DNA of 64,000 bases from Bradyrhizobium sp. Ash2021 (lineage in GTDB: Bacteria > Pseudomonadota > Alphaproteobacteria > Rhizobiales > Xanthobacteraceae): assembly GCF_031202265.1 (NCBI RefSeq), contig NZ_CP100604.1:8166501-8230500 (forward strand). The letters are read 5' to 3'. The notes beneath the pieces were generated by a model. It made no database searches and was not told where the DNA came from. It saw nothing but the letters and a program-made list of their open reading frames with translations. This document shows positions 36,307-46,721 of this stretch, piece by piece. The translations under genes and the position numbers were made by a program. The first letter of the stretch is position 1; every line of letters begins with the position of its first letter.

Positions 36307-39120
36307 CTATTCGATCAAGATCAGACCGGGAGGGAGTGAATCGTCGTGTAGACTGGCCCGGTCGGATCGTCCGATCGGAACGAACCCTTTGATTTTTGCG
36401 GTCTGCAGCGCAGGGACGCCGGATTTCTCCAGCTTGCTGGCAATCAGGCCGCGCAAAGGCATGGGTAGATCCAGGCTCCGATCGTCGACGACGCGCGCGG
36501 CCCGGAGGAACAGAATCTGCAGGTCGAGCAACTCCGGCGTAGTCCAATCGAAGCGCTGGAAAGCCTGATACGCGTGCTCGACGAGATCGGGCGAGACGAC
36601 AGTCTCCGGCCCTGCGTAGAGCGGAGTTCGGTTGAGCAGGAGTCCGAGCGCCGCAAGATAAGGAGCGCAGTGCCGCTTGGCCCGTGCAAGCGTCACCGCG
36701 ATGTCGCAGAAGCGACGCACCAGTTCCGCCTTGGTGTCGTGGTGGATCAGTTCCAGGGATCCAGCCAGGCGCACGAGTTCGTCGGGCGCCCTGCCGCTGC
36801 GGATCCTGTCGATCTCTCCGGCCATAAGCCTGGTCTGGCGTTCGCGCGTGAGCCCGCCCGCCACCCGGCGCCAGAGGATGTATTCCTGGCTCTTGATGCG
36901 CCGACCGGGAAAACACGAGCCATCATCGTGCACCCGCCACAGGGCATCGATACGAAGGTCGTCCCGGACAACGCCGAAGCCCGGGCGCAACAGAAATCCA
37001 GCCATGATGAGCCATGCCTCTTCGTGGTCCGCCGAACGTCGTCTGTCGTCCCGCCGCTCCTCGAGCGCAGGCCAAAGGGCGCGCAGCAGGGGCCCGTTCC
37101 ATTCACTTCTGGCAGACGCGAGGATGCGCTCCATACCCTTGAGGATCGTGGCAGCAGTAATCTTGTTCTTTTTGCTGTTATTGGCAGGCTGGGTGAACAC
37201 GATCCCGATCTGCCTGCGTGCCGTTTCCAGCGCGTCCGCTGAAGCGTTCGGTTCAATCGGAGCGTTTGCCTCCAGCGCCCGCCCCGCACCGGGCGCGCCC
37301 GCGACGCCTTGGACGTGCTCGCGCATGTTGAATTCCAGCGGCCAGGACTGCTGGACGGCGGGGTCGGCGCTGACGCACGAGATGTGGAGCAGCCCCAGTG
37401 CGTTCATCCGCGCCGTCAGACCGACGGGCAACATCCCGCCCGCTTCCGGACCGGATAGCTCAGCCGTCCTGACGACGGTCTGGAGCGGGGGCAACGGGTG
37501 AAATTCGCCTTCGGACCAGGAAACGATGTCTCCGGCCCGGCTGACGCTCTTCCGGGTTGAGGAATAAGCCTGGAAGCGCACCAGCTGATCGGTGCGGAGC
37601 TTAAGCCCAAGATCAGCGATCTCAAAAAGCTGCGACGGCGCTGCACCCTGAGGAAGAACGCATACGAGGGGTGGACGCACAGTCTCGCGATCCGTTGCCT
37701 GTATCCCCTCCACTTCGAGAAAGATCGCAGCGGCGGCCCCAGCGGCGATGCGGCCCGAACGGTGGTGGAGAAGGGCACCAAATCGCGCGGCTCCGCGCGC
37801 CACCGCCAGATCCGGCTCCTCGTTCTCCAGAACCTGCGGTACGTAGCCGTCCTGCCAGCCTCCGATCTGCTCGCGGAGTCTTTGGCGCAGGAGCGGCGGT
37901 CGGACGGATCCGCCGTTGAACAGGACGGCATCAATGCGCGGGCGATCGTTGAGGAATTCGGCAAGGTGTCGGGTTATCGCGCTGTCGGGAGGATAAGGAA
38001 GCCCCCATTCCCTCAGTGCCGCGTGCGTCCGGTACGGCCGCGCCGCCGCGTCGCAGAAGGGAAAAAATCCGTCCAGCAATAGGCTCTCGATTTCCGCCCG
38101 CATCACCGTCGCCGCCTGCGAGCCGCCGACCATCCCCGACCCGCGACCGGCCAGTGCAACAACGAACCGCTCATCCGGCGGCCCCGTAGTGGCCAGCGCG
38201 TGCTCTTTCAGATGACGGCAGGCGGCGACGAGCTGATCCCATTGCGGGCCGGAAAGCTGGCCGCCCGCCCCGGCAAGCCGCGGCTCCAGGAAATGGGCGA
38301 CGGCAAGGTCGATATTGTCGCCGCCGAGCAGCGTGTGCTCGCTCACCGCGACACGCCTGATGTCAGGCTCCGGCGTTGGCTCGTTGAGGCGAACTTCAAA
38401 AATGCTGAAATCCGAGGTGCCGCCGCCGATATCGATGACCAACACGTGTCGCAGCCCGACATCGCCGTTGTCCGGCCGCTGCCATAATTCGCGCGCTGGG
38501 TCGTGGCTTTCCAGCCAGCAATAGAACGCAGCCTGCGGCTCTTCGAGCAGTCGCACATCGCCGGGGAAGCCCGCTTCCTCGGCGGCGGTAATCGTCAGCC
38601 GCTGCGCCGCCGCATCGAAGGAAGCCGGGACGGTAACCGTGATGTCCTGATCATCGAACGCAAACCCGGCCTGGGCAAACCGGCTGTTCCAGATCCCCCG
38701 CAGATAGTTCAGAATCAGTGCCGAGGCGCGTACCGGTGAGATTTTCTGCTCACGTGCCAGAACCGTCGATCCCCATGGCAGAAAGGGTGCCGACCGGTCG
38801 GCGGCGTGATGGCAAAGCCACGACTTCGCGGAATGGACGACCCGTCCGGGCGCTTCGCTTGCCTTCATGCGTGCAAAAAGGCCGACGATCCATTGCCCGG
38901 CTCCGACCTCCTCACCGCGCAAGTGTGCTGCGACCGCTTCCTCTGGCAGGTACAGGAAAGAAGGTAGCGTTGGCTTCTCGGTCAGACTCGCCAGGCCTTC
39001 CCATTGCGGGACGAGAAGGACCTCTGGCGTCCCCTCGCCGACCAGTGGCGCGAATGCGAGTGCGGAGTTGGTCGTGCCGAGATCAATACCAATGGCGAAG
39101 CGGGCGCGGTCTTTCGTCAA
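36307..39120 (-). CDS. Hsp70-family protein with long C-terminal extension
   Basis: This 937-residue protein has an actin-like Hsp70 ATPase domain: phosphate 1 GIDLGTTNSALAF (12-24), connect/phosphate 2 VLVIDIGGGTSDFSIFEV, and adenosine-type AVLFNGGSVRPPLL. In place of a DnaK substrate lid it has a ~400-residue helical extension (from EARR..IGIVFTQ onward) of the DUF3731 type. It is the last gene of the operon, 27 bp after the disrupted Hsp70 gene. These non-canonical Hsp70s have no known client. Confidence 0.9.
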   Translation of the reverse strand: MTKDRARFAIGIDLGTTNSALAFAPLVGEGTPEVLLVPQWEGLASLTEKPTLPSFLYLPEEAVAAHLRGEEVGAGQWIVGLFARMKASEAPGRVVHSAKSWLCHHAADRSAPFLPWGSTVLAREQKISPVRASALILNYLRGIWNSRFAQAGFAFDDQDITVTVPASFDAAAQRLTITAAEEAGFPGDVRLLEEPQAAFYCWLESHDPARELWQRPDNGDVGLRHVLVIDIGGGTSDFSIFEVRLNEPTPEPDIRRVAVSEHTLLGGDNIDLAVAHFLEPRLAGAGGQLSGPQWDQLVAACRHLKEHALATTGPPDERFVVALAGRGSGMVGGSQAATVMRAEIESLLLDGFFPFCDAAARPYRTHAALREWGLPYPPDSAITRHLAEFLNDRPRIDAVLFNGGSVRPPLLRQRLREQIGGWQDGYVPQVLENEEPDLAVARGAARFGALLHHRSGRIAAGAAAAIFLEVEGIQATDRETVRPPLVCVLPQGAAPSQLFEIADLGLKLRTDQLVRFQAYSSTRKSVSRAGDIVSWSEGEFHPLPPLQTVVRTAELSGPEAGGMLPVGLTARMNALGLLHISCVSADPAVQQSWPLEFNMREHVQGVAGAPGAGRALEANAPIEPNASADALETARRQIGIVFTQPANNSKKNKITAATILKGMERILASARSEWNGPLLRALWPALEERRDDRRRSADHEEAWLIMAGFLLRPGFGVVRDDLRIDALWRVHDDGSCFPGRRIKSQEYILWRRVAGGLTRERQTRLMAGEIDRIRSGRAPDELVRLAGSLELIHHDTKAELVRRFCDIAVTLARAKRHCAPYLAALGLLLNRTPLYAGPETVVSPDLVEHAYQAFQRFDWTTPELLDLQILFLRAARVVDDRSLDLPMPLRGLIASKLEKSGVPALQTAKIKGFVPIGRSDRASLHDDSLPPGLILIE

Positions 39121-40218
39121 GAATTACCTCCAGAGGCGGTCCGGCTCCTATTCCGTGCGGACCTGGAACTCAACCTTCCATCGGCGATCGGAGTTCGTGT
39201 GCCTCATCCAAAGCTCAAGGATGCCAAGTTCGGTGACGACGGGGCTGACGCGGACCGGCACCACCTGCCCCACCGGGACGTCCAGTGCCGGGATCGCGAC
39301 TTCGAGCAGGCCAGCGTCATCAAGCTCACGCTCGGCGTCGGGGAGTATCTGTCCCGGCGTATCGCCGCTTCGTACCGAGGAGGAGAAAAACCGAAACTCC
39401 GCCGTGCGGCCGGTGACAAGGCCGAACTCGCGTCCTTCGATCAGCAGTTCCGTGCCTTCCTGCATCCCCTGCGGGACAACACACAATGCCTTCAGCGGCG
39501 GCTTGTAGCCCGGAATGGCGGGCATCGACGTTTCCAGGCCGATGTAATAGGAGCGCGCCGCGCCGGCCTTAATGCGCATGCCCTTGCCAGTGGCGCGGAG
39601 ACGTCCGTAGATCGCGCCGCCGCGTGCGACGGCGAGGTCTGGTTCGAAACCCTGTAATTCGCGGACTGGCTGGCCCCCATTCCAGGACGCCAGCAGATCA
39701 AGCACCCGGGTGCGGATTGGCGCGGCCTTGAAAACGCCCCCATTGAACAAGACCGCGGTCGGCATCAGCATCTGCGCGCCAGCCGATGCTCCCACCAGAG
39801 CGGCAAGCTTTTCGCTTGCCTTCACGTTCTGCAGGCTCTGAGCGAGAAACCGGGCGATATGCTTGCTGACGACCGGATCGGAAGCATAGGGCAGACCGAA
39901 TTCCTGCAGCCCTGCCATACCGCTCTCGCGCGGCAGGTCGTCAAGGCAGGTTCTGGCGAAAAAACCGTCGACAACAACTTGCTCCAGCATCTCGCGATCG
40001 AGAGTCGTTGAGACAGTCTTGGCAAGCAGGCTGGAGCCGCGCGAGGGGACCGCGATTGGCGCCTGCGCCAGCCCGCCATCATCAATCAGGACGATCTTGG
40101 CTTTGGAGGCGGCATGCACGAGCGCCAGGAACTGCCAGGAGTCCAGCCGTTTGCCCGCGGCCTCAAGCTTGGCGTTCAGCGCATATGCGAGCGCCAAATC
40201 CATATTGTCGCCACCTAG

Positions 40219-41671
40219 GAGCCTGTCCGAATAGTGGCTGTTCAATTCTGAGCGAGTCTGATTCAACCTTGGGCGATGAGCAAGTATTTTCGCCCCTGGA
40301 ATATCGATCAGACGCTGCTTCTGCCGCCGAATGTGCAGGACTTCGTGCCGAAAGGCCATGTCTCGCGGTTTATCGTTGAACTGGTGCGGGAGAGCCTCGA
40401 TCTCAAGGAGATCACGGGCAGCTATGTGAGCGGGCTCGGGCAGCCGCCGTTCGACCCGCGCATGATGGTGGCGCTTGTGCTGCACGGCTATGCGAGTGGG
40501 CTGTATTCATCGCGGCGGATCGCGAAGGCCTGCCGCGAACGGAATGATTTTGTAATGATTGTCGCGCTCGATCCGCCGGATTTTCGCACGATCAGCGACT
40601 TCCGCAAGCGGCATTTGAAGGCGCTCGGCGCACTGTTCCTGCAGGTTCTGAAGTTGTGCGAGACGGCAGGGCTGGTCAAACTCGGCCATGTCGCGCTTGA
40701 TGGCACGAAGATCAAAGCGAACGCGTCGAAACATAAAGCGATGAGTTATGAGCGCATGAAGAAACGCGAGGCGGAATTGAAAGCCGAGGTCGCTCGCATG
40801 CTGGCGGCCGCTGAGGCGGCGGATGCTCAGGAGGACGAGACTTTCGGCAAAGACAAACGCGGCGACGAGCTGCCGGATTGGGCTGGCGACAAGGAGAAGC
40901 GGCTGGCGAAGATCCAGCAGGCGATGGCGGCGCTGGAGGCCGACGCCAGGCTGGCCGCGGAGGAAGAGCGTCGCATCGAGGCCGAAAAGGAACAGCAGCG
41001 CCAAGCCGAAGGCCGCAAGAAGCCGGGCAAACCGGCGGCGCCGGCATCGGACCAGCCTGATCCCAAGTCGCAACGCAACTTCACCGATCCGGAAAGCCGC
41101 ATCATGAAGTCGAAGGATGGCTTCGTTCAGGCCTATAATGCACAGGCCGCCGTCGACGCAGGCGCCCAGATCATTGTCGCGCACGAACTGACGCAGTGCG
41201 GCAACGATCAGGGCCAGCTGGTGCCCCTGATCGAGGCCATCGAGAACAATCTCGGCCGCACGCCGGAGCAGGCCTCAGCGGACTCCGGCTACTGCAGCGA
41301 ATCCAATCTCGAAGCGCTCGAAGCACATCGCGTTGACGGCTATGTCGCGCCTGGACGCGCCAAGCACCCGACAGCCGCGAACGGAAAAATCGGCGGACCG
41401 CTGACCCAACGGATGCGAAAGAAGATCGACGATGGCGGCTTCGAAACGCCCTACCGATTGAGAAAGCAAGTGGTCGAACCGGTCTTCGGACAGATCAAAC
41501 AGGCGCGCGGCTTCCGCCAGTTCCTGTTGCGGGGTGTCGAAAAAGTGCGTGCCGAGTGGGCCATGATCTGCACCGCCCACAACCTCCTGAAGCTGTTCAC
41601 CCTCGCAAAGGCTGCCTGAGCCGGCTAACATGCCAATAAATGCCCGTCGCAGCACCTATCTGGACGGACTC
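40219..41671 (+). mobile_element. IS1182-family element, 1453 bp, CTAG duplication
   Basis: Ends are inverted repeats GAGCCTGTCCGAATAGTGGC (left) and GAGTCCGTCCAGATAGGTGC (right, other strand). CTAG flanks both ends (40215-40218 and 41672-41675) and one copy is needed to restore the Hsp70 frame, so the boundaries are exact. The target CTAG is palindromic. Confidence 0.92.
40276..41619 (+). CDS. IS1182-family transposase
   Basis: This 447-residue DDE transposase has the family start (FRPWNIDQTLLLPPNVQDFV), the DUF772-like helical domain (PPFDPRMMVALVLHGYASGL), the first Asp in VALDGTKIKANAS, a long charged insertion (~160-260), the second Asp in ASADSGYCSE and the Glu in VVEPVFGQIKQARGFRQFLL. 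It is intact. Confidence 0.93.
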   Translation: MSKYFRPWNIDQTLLLPPNVQDFVPKGHVSRFIVELVRESLDLKEITGSYVSGLGQPPFDPRMMVALVLHGYASGLYSSRRIAKACRERNDFVMIVALDPPDFRTISDFRKRHLKALGALFLQVLKLCETAGLVKLGHVALDGTKIKANASKHKAMSYERMKKREAELKAEVARMLAAAEAADAQEDETFGKDKRGDELPDWAGDKEKRLAKIQQAMAALEADARLAAEEERRIEAEKEQQRQAEGRKKPGKPAAPASDQPDPKSQRNFTDPESRIMKSKDGFVQAYNAQAAVDAGAQIIVAHELTQCGNDQGQLVPLIEAIENNLGRTPEQASADSGYCSESNLEALEAHRVDGYVAPGRAKHPTAANGKIGGPLTQRMRKKIDDGGFETPYRLRKQVVEPVFGQIKQARGFRQFLLRGVEKVRAEWAMICTAHNLLKLFTLAKAA

Positions 41672-42554
41672 CTAGCAGAATGTGCTCGCCGACGCTGACA
41701 CGCTCAAGTTCCAGGCGGCCTTCGACATCTGTGACCGCGATCAAGCTGAAATCGGCTGTCCCGCCACCGACATCGCAGACCAGCACGATATCGCCATCAG
41801 CAATCAGGTTTCGCCATTCTCTGCGCGTCTGCGCCATCCAGGCGTAGAATGCAGCCTGCGGCTCCTCCAGCAATGTGACGTCCTCAAGCCCCGCAGCCTT
41901 GGCGGCCTCGGCGGTGAGGCTTCTTGCGACCTCATCGAACGAGGCAGGAACGGTTACAACGATCTCGCCTTCCGAGAGGTCCCAATCCCGCCCCTGCGCC
42001 CGTTCGGTATGCAGGAACGCGTCCCTGAGATGTTGGAGGTAAAGGCGTGAGCATTCGAATGGCGAGAGCTTCTCTTCCGCGATGTCGGATCGCCAAGGCA
42101 GGATCCGCTGCTTCGGGTCGATATGCGGGTTGGACAGCCAGGATTTGGCGGAGGTCGCGAGGCGATCAGGCACGAGCGCCCCCCGCTCGCGCGCGAACTG
42201 GCCAATGATCGCGCGCTCCCCGGCATCGTTCCAGGGCAGAGGAAACGAACTCTCCGGGAACTCCTCGGAGTGCGGAATATAAATGGCGGACGGCAGTGTC
42301 GGCATCTCGCCGATCTGATTTGGTCCTAGGGTCTGCGCGATTTCGATAATCCTGGTCTCACCACTCTCGAGATCGGCGATCGCGATTGCGCTGTTGCTGG
42401 TGCCGAGGTCGATAGCAAGACTGAAACGAGCGCTCATGAGAGGGTTGTCCTGGTTGTCGTGCTGTCAATTCGCGTCAATAGCAGCGCGTGATGGAAAGCA
42501 CCGGTTGTACGTGATCCGACTCGGGCGTCCGGCAGCCGGCCGATGCGAGCCCGC

Positions 42555-43205
42555 TTATCTCAGTTCCACCTCCGCCGGAGCGATTGCTGGAAGTCGATCG
42601 GTCGAGCTCCGCAAAACGCGCGGTAGATTCACCGCATCCGTTTTCCAGCCGTGGTGGACAAGCACTCCCGAGAACGGCGCTGGGCCGCTGATCTTGCCCA
42701 GCAGTCGGTACTCGTCCGGCGAATAGCCAGCGGCGACCTGCACCGTCGATCCCTCGCTCTCTGCACGCAGGGGGGAGATTCGGAAGTGCTCCAGCAGGGC
42801 GGTCTTGCATCCGGCATGGACCACGCGCGCGGCTGCCCCAACCTGGGCGTCATCATGCGCGTTGATGTCGTCCATCAGGAAATCGACCAGCCGGCCCCTT
42901 GCCTGTAGCATCGCCAAAAAGTTGACGATCTCGGCGTCTGCCTGGTTTGCGCGAGTCGTAACAGGCATCGGTCGGGCCGCCTCAGCGCCAGCACTTCGGT
43001 TATCCCGTGACGGGCCGCGCCCGACCAGGATCGCTATCAGCGCGACAAGGCTCAGCGCCACCGCCCCACCCGATAGATACATTTGGAATGCGCTCGCTGC
43101 CGGCAGCAATTCCAGAGCGTTCACCACGACCAGGAGCAGGAGCACTATGATGGCGATCGCTTTCATCGCATGCATGTTTAGCCGCAGCTCCCTTTTGAGA
43201 CGCAT
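42555..43205 (-). CDS. DUF2760-like membrane protein of the Hsp70 operon
   Basis: This ~216-residue protein has two membrane helices near the start (AIAIIVLLLLVVVNALELL, LSGGAVALSLVALIAILVG) and a cytosolic C-terminal domain (NFLAMLQARGRLVDFLMDDI, HFRISPLRAESEGSTVQV, PFSGVLVHHGW) typical of DUF2760, a family regularly encoded beside such Hsp70 proteins. It is the first gene of the operon, 117 bp before the disrupted Hsp70. The exact start is uncertain: GTG at 43223, ATG at 43205 or ATG at 43175 (GGGAG upstream). Confidence 0.8.
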   Translation of the reverse strand: MRLKRELRLNMHAMKAIAIIVLLLLVVVNALELLPAASAFQMYLSGGAVALSLVALIAILVGRGPSRDNRSAGAEAARPMPVTTRANQADAEIVNFLAMLQARGRLVDFLMDDINAHDDAQVGAAARVVHAGCKTALLEHFRISPLRAESEGSTVQVAAGYSPDEYRLLGKISGPAPFSGVLVHHGWKTDAVNLPRVLRSSTDRLPAIAPAEVELR

Positions 43206-43223
43206 CAGCGTTGATTGACGCAC

Positions 43224-44321
43224 GAAGAATACAGAATATCGACGGTTGTGGAAACCTAACCGGGTCCGCGCCCGCGCTTGTCGATTATGCCGTTAAAAAG
43301 TCGGACGCCGTGAAGGCTATGGGCCACGTCGAACGGGCAACTGGGTGCTGCATTCAACTTCACTCTCCCTATGTGCCGCAATAGACTGCGTCACAATCAG
43401 CCCTCGCATGCTCCGTCGCGCTTGCAATTCCGGGATAAGTTCTATCCGTCGCATATTGAGGTAAGCAAATCACACTTTGCTGCGGTGCATGAGTCCGGTA
43501 ATGTGCAGGTTTTCGGATGCCGGCTTGACGAGGCTATCGACGCGCTCCGACGACCGGCGTCCGAAAAGCGCCAAGGCACGAAATCGCGGGAAGTGGGGCA
43601 CCGGCGGTGCCGCGGGCGCTATGGAGATTTAACCGCGGTACGTGATTTGAGTGCCGGGTAATTTTTCGAAGGGTGTACTGGCCTCGAAGGGATGCACAAC
43701 TTTGGCGTTATGGCACGAGTGTTGCACAAGTGGGGAAAGCTCCTTTTGCCTCTTATGTGATTTCAAAGAGTTAGGCGTTGTAAAAAGGTCACGTTCGACA
43801 ACTTCTGCGCGATCAGCCTTGCGACAGCCATGGAGCATCATAGGGCGAACCAATTTTTGAAGACTGCAACAAACCTCAATTTTGTCCAACCGAAACTGTT
43901 TCAACCTACTCGTCAAGATGATCACTGCTTCTCCGATTGCACGGTGTTCGTCATTCAAATTCTTGACGATGCAGATGTGGTCTTCCGCATCTCGGACGCG
44001 GAATTTGCGGACGTTCTACGTTTCTACCCGCGGCCACCATGCTCGCAGGCAAGCCGCACCGCCTCAACGGGCGAACTATCGCGCAGCGATTTAGTGCGTT
44101 GGCCCTTCGCGTCATTTCGCGGCGATGCAGCGCTTCGGTCGCTTTCGGACCGGAGCGGACATCAGATGGCAGGCAGGCCCGGCTGGATCGGTCGCGAATG
44201 ACCCAACTGAGACATGGGCGGCTCAAGACTTCGCAGCGCAAAAGCATTGTTCGTTCCTTCGCTAAAGCGTGGTATTGTCCCTTCTATTGGGATGCACACG
44301 ATCTCCGGCGAGAGGGATCGC
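43224..44321. other. Intergenic stretch without a convincing gene
   Basis: About 1.1 kb without a supported gene. Frames of 70-120 residues occur on both strands (for example 43629-43958 minus) but lack ribosome sites and recognisable content. Confidence 0.4.
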
Positions 44322-45299
44322 ATGGCAATCCACATCCGACGGCGAGAATTCATATTCACACTGGGCGGCGCGGCGGTCGCGTGGCCGCTCGCGGCGCGCG
44401 CGCAGCAGCCGAAGGTGCCAACCATCGGCGCGCTGGTTATTGGCAATATAAGCCCGGAAGAATTCTGGCGGGAGTTTCGGCAGGGACTACGCGATCTGGG
44501 GTATATCGAGGGGCAGAACATTCGATTTGAGTTTCGGTCGGCGGAAGGACGGATCGATCGGCTTCCCGAACTGGCAGCTGAGCTGGTTCGTCTCAAGGTC
44601 GATGTCATTGTCACTTGGTTCACGCCTACCGCTGTGGCGGCAAAGCAAGCGACGCGGGAAATCCCGATCGTGATGGCCGAGACCGGAGATCCGATCGGCA
44701 CGGGCTTGGTCATGAGCCTTCACCGACCGGGTGGAAATGTCACCGGCATCGCGAGCGTAACCGCCGAACTGGCCGGCAAGAGCGTCCAATTGATCCGCGA
44801 CCTGCTACCGTCGGCGCGCCGGGTCACCGCTCTGGCCAACGCGACCGATCCCTTCTCCAAACCTTTCCTCGAACAGATCCAGCTTGGCGGCGAAGCCACC
44901 GGAACCGCAATCAAACCAATCAGGATTAGCAACAATGAGGAGTTCGAGAGCGCTTTCGCCGCGATGGAGAAAGACCGGCCCGACGCCATCATCGTTCAGC
45001 CCAGCCTGCCGAGCAAGCGCACCGCCGAGCTGGCACTGCAACACCGCGTGCCGGCGGTTTCCGTGCCGCGCTGGTTCGTCGACCAAGGCGGGCTGATGTC
45101 GTACTCCCCGGTATATGCGGACCTTTTTCGCAAAGCTGCCGTGTACGTCGACAAAATCCTCAAAGGCGCCCAGCCCGCCGATTTGCCGGTCGAGCAGCCA
45201 ACTCGCTTCCAACTGGTCATCAATATGAAAACCGCCAAGGCGCTTGGCATTACTGTGCCAGCGACGCTGCTCGCCCGCGCCGACGAGTTGATCGAATAG
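44322..45299 (+). CDS. ABC-type substrate-binding protein (PF04392 type)
   Basis: This 325-residue protein has a twin-Arg-like signal (IRRREFIFTLGGAAVAWPLA, cut after ARAQQ) and two lobes typical of the TrpX-like binding proteins: PTIGALVIGNISPEEF, LRDLGYIEGQNIRFEFR, VDVIVTWFTPTAVAAKQAT, and the end [19 protein letters not shown]. The start has GAGGG five bases before ATG. No permease or ATPase gene is adjacent, as is usual for these orphan rhizobial copies. The ligand is unknown. Confidence 0.88.
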   Translation: MAIHIRRREFIFTLGGAAVAWPLAARAQQPKVPTIGALVIGNISPEEFWREFRQGLRDLGYIEGQNIRFEFRSAEGRIDRLPELAAELVRLKVDVIVTWFTPTAVAAKQATREIPIVMAETGDPIGTGLVMSLHRPGGNVTGIASVTAELAGKSVQLIRDLLPSARRVTALANATDPFSKPFLEQIQLGGEATGTAIKPIRISNNEEFESAFAAMEKDRPDAIIVQPSLPSKRTAELALQHRVPAVSVPRWFVDQGGLMSYSPVYADLFRKAAVYVDKILKGAQPADLPVEQPTRFQLVINMKTAKALGITVPATLLARADELIE

Positions 45300-45653
45300 C
45301 CCATTGGCGCACGTTCGTTTGCTGCATCTGCTCACGACCGGTTATGGCCCAGACAGGCCTCGATTGGGCCATCTGGGTCACCAGTGTTCGCACGCGCTCG
45401 GAAGACCGAACCTCCATCTCGTCTCATCCTCTCGCAGACCTCGGCTGGAAACTGTTGATAGGGTTACGTCATCGCTTGCTCCTCATGTCGCGCAGTTCCT
45501 TTGTTCGAGCCAAGGGCCGTTCCTTCGTCCCGGCCCGCAGAACGTCGATCGCGTCGCGCGCAGGGGCGGTCAAGGCCGGCCGTCGCGCTTGGCTTGCGGC
45601 GGGCGCCGGCGTTGCCAGGCTGCGCCTTGACCGCGCCGAGCACGGCGCGAGGA
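45300..45653. other. IS110 flank, no gene
   Basis: About 350 bp between the binding protein and the IS110 transposase stop codon. It probably includes the right non-coding end of the IS110 element; IS110 elements lack long inverted repeats, so the edge cannot be placed by eye. Confidence 0.45.
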
Positions 45654-46721
45654 TCAAGCGGGTCGGACGCCTGCATCGTCGGTCCTCGTCAGCTCGAAGG
45701 CGCGTCCTTTGGCCAGCACCGCCCAGGCGATGCGGGCAAGTTTGTTGGCGAGCGCGGTCGCGAGCACGTTGTGATGCAGCCGCTTCTTGGCCGCCTCGAT
45801 CCATCGCTTGAGCCCATAGCCCCACCTGGTGGGCTTCACCTTCACAAGCACAACCCATGCCGCCTGCACGAACAGAACGCGCAGGTAGCGATTGCCGCGC
45901 CTGGAGATTTTGCCGAGGATCGTGCGGTCTCCCGTCGAGATCTGCTTGGGCACCAGTCCGAGCCAGGCGCCGAAGTCGCGGCCTTTGGAGAATACGTCTC
46001 CAGTGCCGATCGCGGCCACCATGGCGCTCGAAATGATCGGCCCGATGCCGGGCACCGTCATCAGGCGCGAACATGCCTGATCTTGACGGGCCAGGGCTTC
46101 GATCTCGCCGGAGAGGCCATCGATACGCTGATTCAGTCGGCGCCAGTCGCCTGCCAACTCCTCGATGACACGCAACATGCGTGGCGACAGGGCATCGGTG
46201 CGCGTCGCAAGGATGGTGGGCAGTTCCGTGCGCAGGAAGCCGATACCTTGGCGCACGGCGATCCCGCGTTCCAACATGAAGGCGCGAATCTGGTTGATGA
46301 TGCCGGTGCGTTGCGACACCAGTCGCTCGCGCACCCGATGCAGCGCCTGCAGATCCAGTTGCTCCGCGGTCTTGGTCGCCACGAACTTCATCGTCGGGCG
46401 CTGCACGGCTTCGGCAATCGCTTCGGCATCATTGAAGTCGTTCTTCTGTCCCTTGCTATAGGGGCGGACATATTTGGCCGGCATCAATCTGGCATCGTGA
46501 CCCAGCGATGCGAGTTTGCGGCTCAGGTGATGGGCGCCGACGCAGGCTTCCATGCCGATCAGGCAAGGCGGTATATTGGCGAGCCGCGCCTCCACTTGGC
46601 CACGCGACCACTTTTGCCGCAGTGCGATGGCGCCGCGCGCATCGTGGCCCACAACGTGGAACGAGTTCTTGCCGATATCGATGCCGATCACGGCGATCGC
46701 GGTATTGGGTGTCTGAGACAT
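45654..46721 (-). CDS. IS110-family transposase
   Basis: This 355-residue protein has the N-terminal DEDD RuvC-like domain (IGIDIGKNSFHVVGHD, CLIGMEACVGAHHLSR, KNDFNDAEAIAEAV) and the C-terminal Transposase_20 part with the HhH-like LMTVPGIGPIISSAMVAAIG and the SKGRDFGAWLGLVPKQISTG segment holding the catalytic Ser. The start MSQTPNTAI is preferred over a Met 20 codons upstream. Known IS110 elements carry a bridge RNA in a non-coding end; here that would lie in 46722-46870 or downstream. Confidence 0.92.
   Translation of the reverse strand: MSQTPNTAIAVIGIDIGKNSFHVVGHDARGAIALRQKWSRGQVEARLANIPPCLIGMEACVGAHHLSRKLASLGHDARLMPAKYVRPYSKGQKNDFNDAEAIAEAVQRPTMKFVATKTAEQLDLQALHRVRERLVSQRTGIINQIRAFMLERGIAVRQGIGFLRTELPTILATRTDALSPRMLRVIEELAGDWRRLNQRIDGLSGEIEALARQDQACSRLMTVPGIGPIISSAMVAAIGTGDVFSKGRDFGAWLGLVPKQISTGDRTILGKISRRGNRYLRVLFVQAAWVVLVKVKPTRWGYGLKRWIEAAKKRLHHNVLATALANKLARIAWAVLAKGRAFELTRTDDAGVRPA

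Larger units (their letters stand above)
39148..42437 (-). pseudogene. Second Hsp70-family gene, split by an IS1182-type element
   Basis: The 5' part (42437-41672) encodes SLAIDLGTSNSAIAIADL, VCDVGGGTADFSLIAV and ends GEHILL; the 3' part (40218-39148) resumes GGDNMDLALAYALNAKL and contains TAVLFNGGVFKAAP. Removing the element and one CTAG copy joins them in frame into a 610-residue protein without the long extension of its neighbour. Before the insertion it preceded the larger Hsp70 gene by 27 bp. The insertion removes half of the ATPase domain, so the gene is inactive, and expression of the downstream gene may be reduced. Confidence 0.93.

Noticed and set aside
36574..37501. Long plus-strand frames of 222 and 274 codons
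   Set aside because: Both are antisense shadows of the Hsp70 gene and Arg/Ser-rich.
43629..43958. 109-codon minus-strand frame
   Set aside because: No ribosome site, no recognisable domain and many Cys/His without pattern; treated as non-coding.
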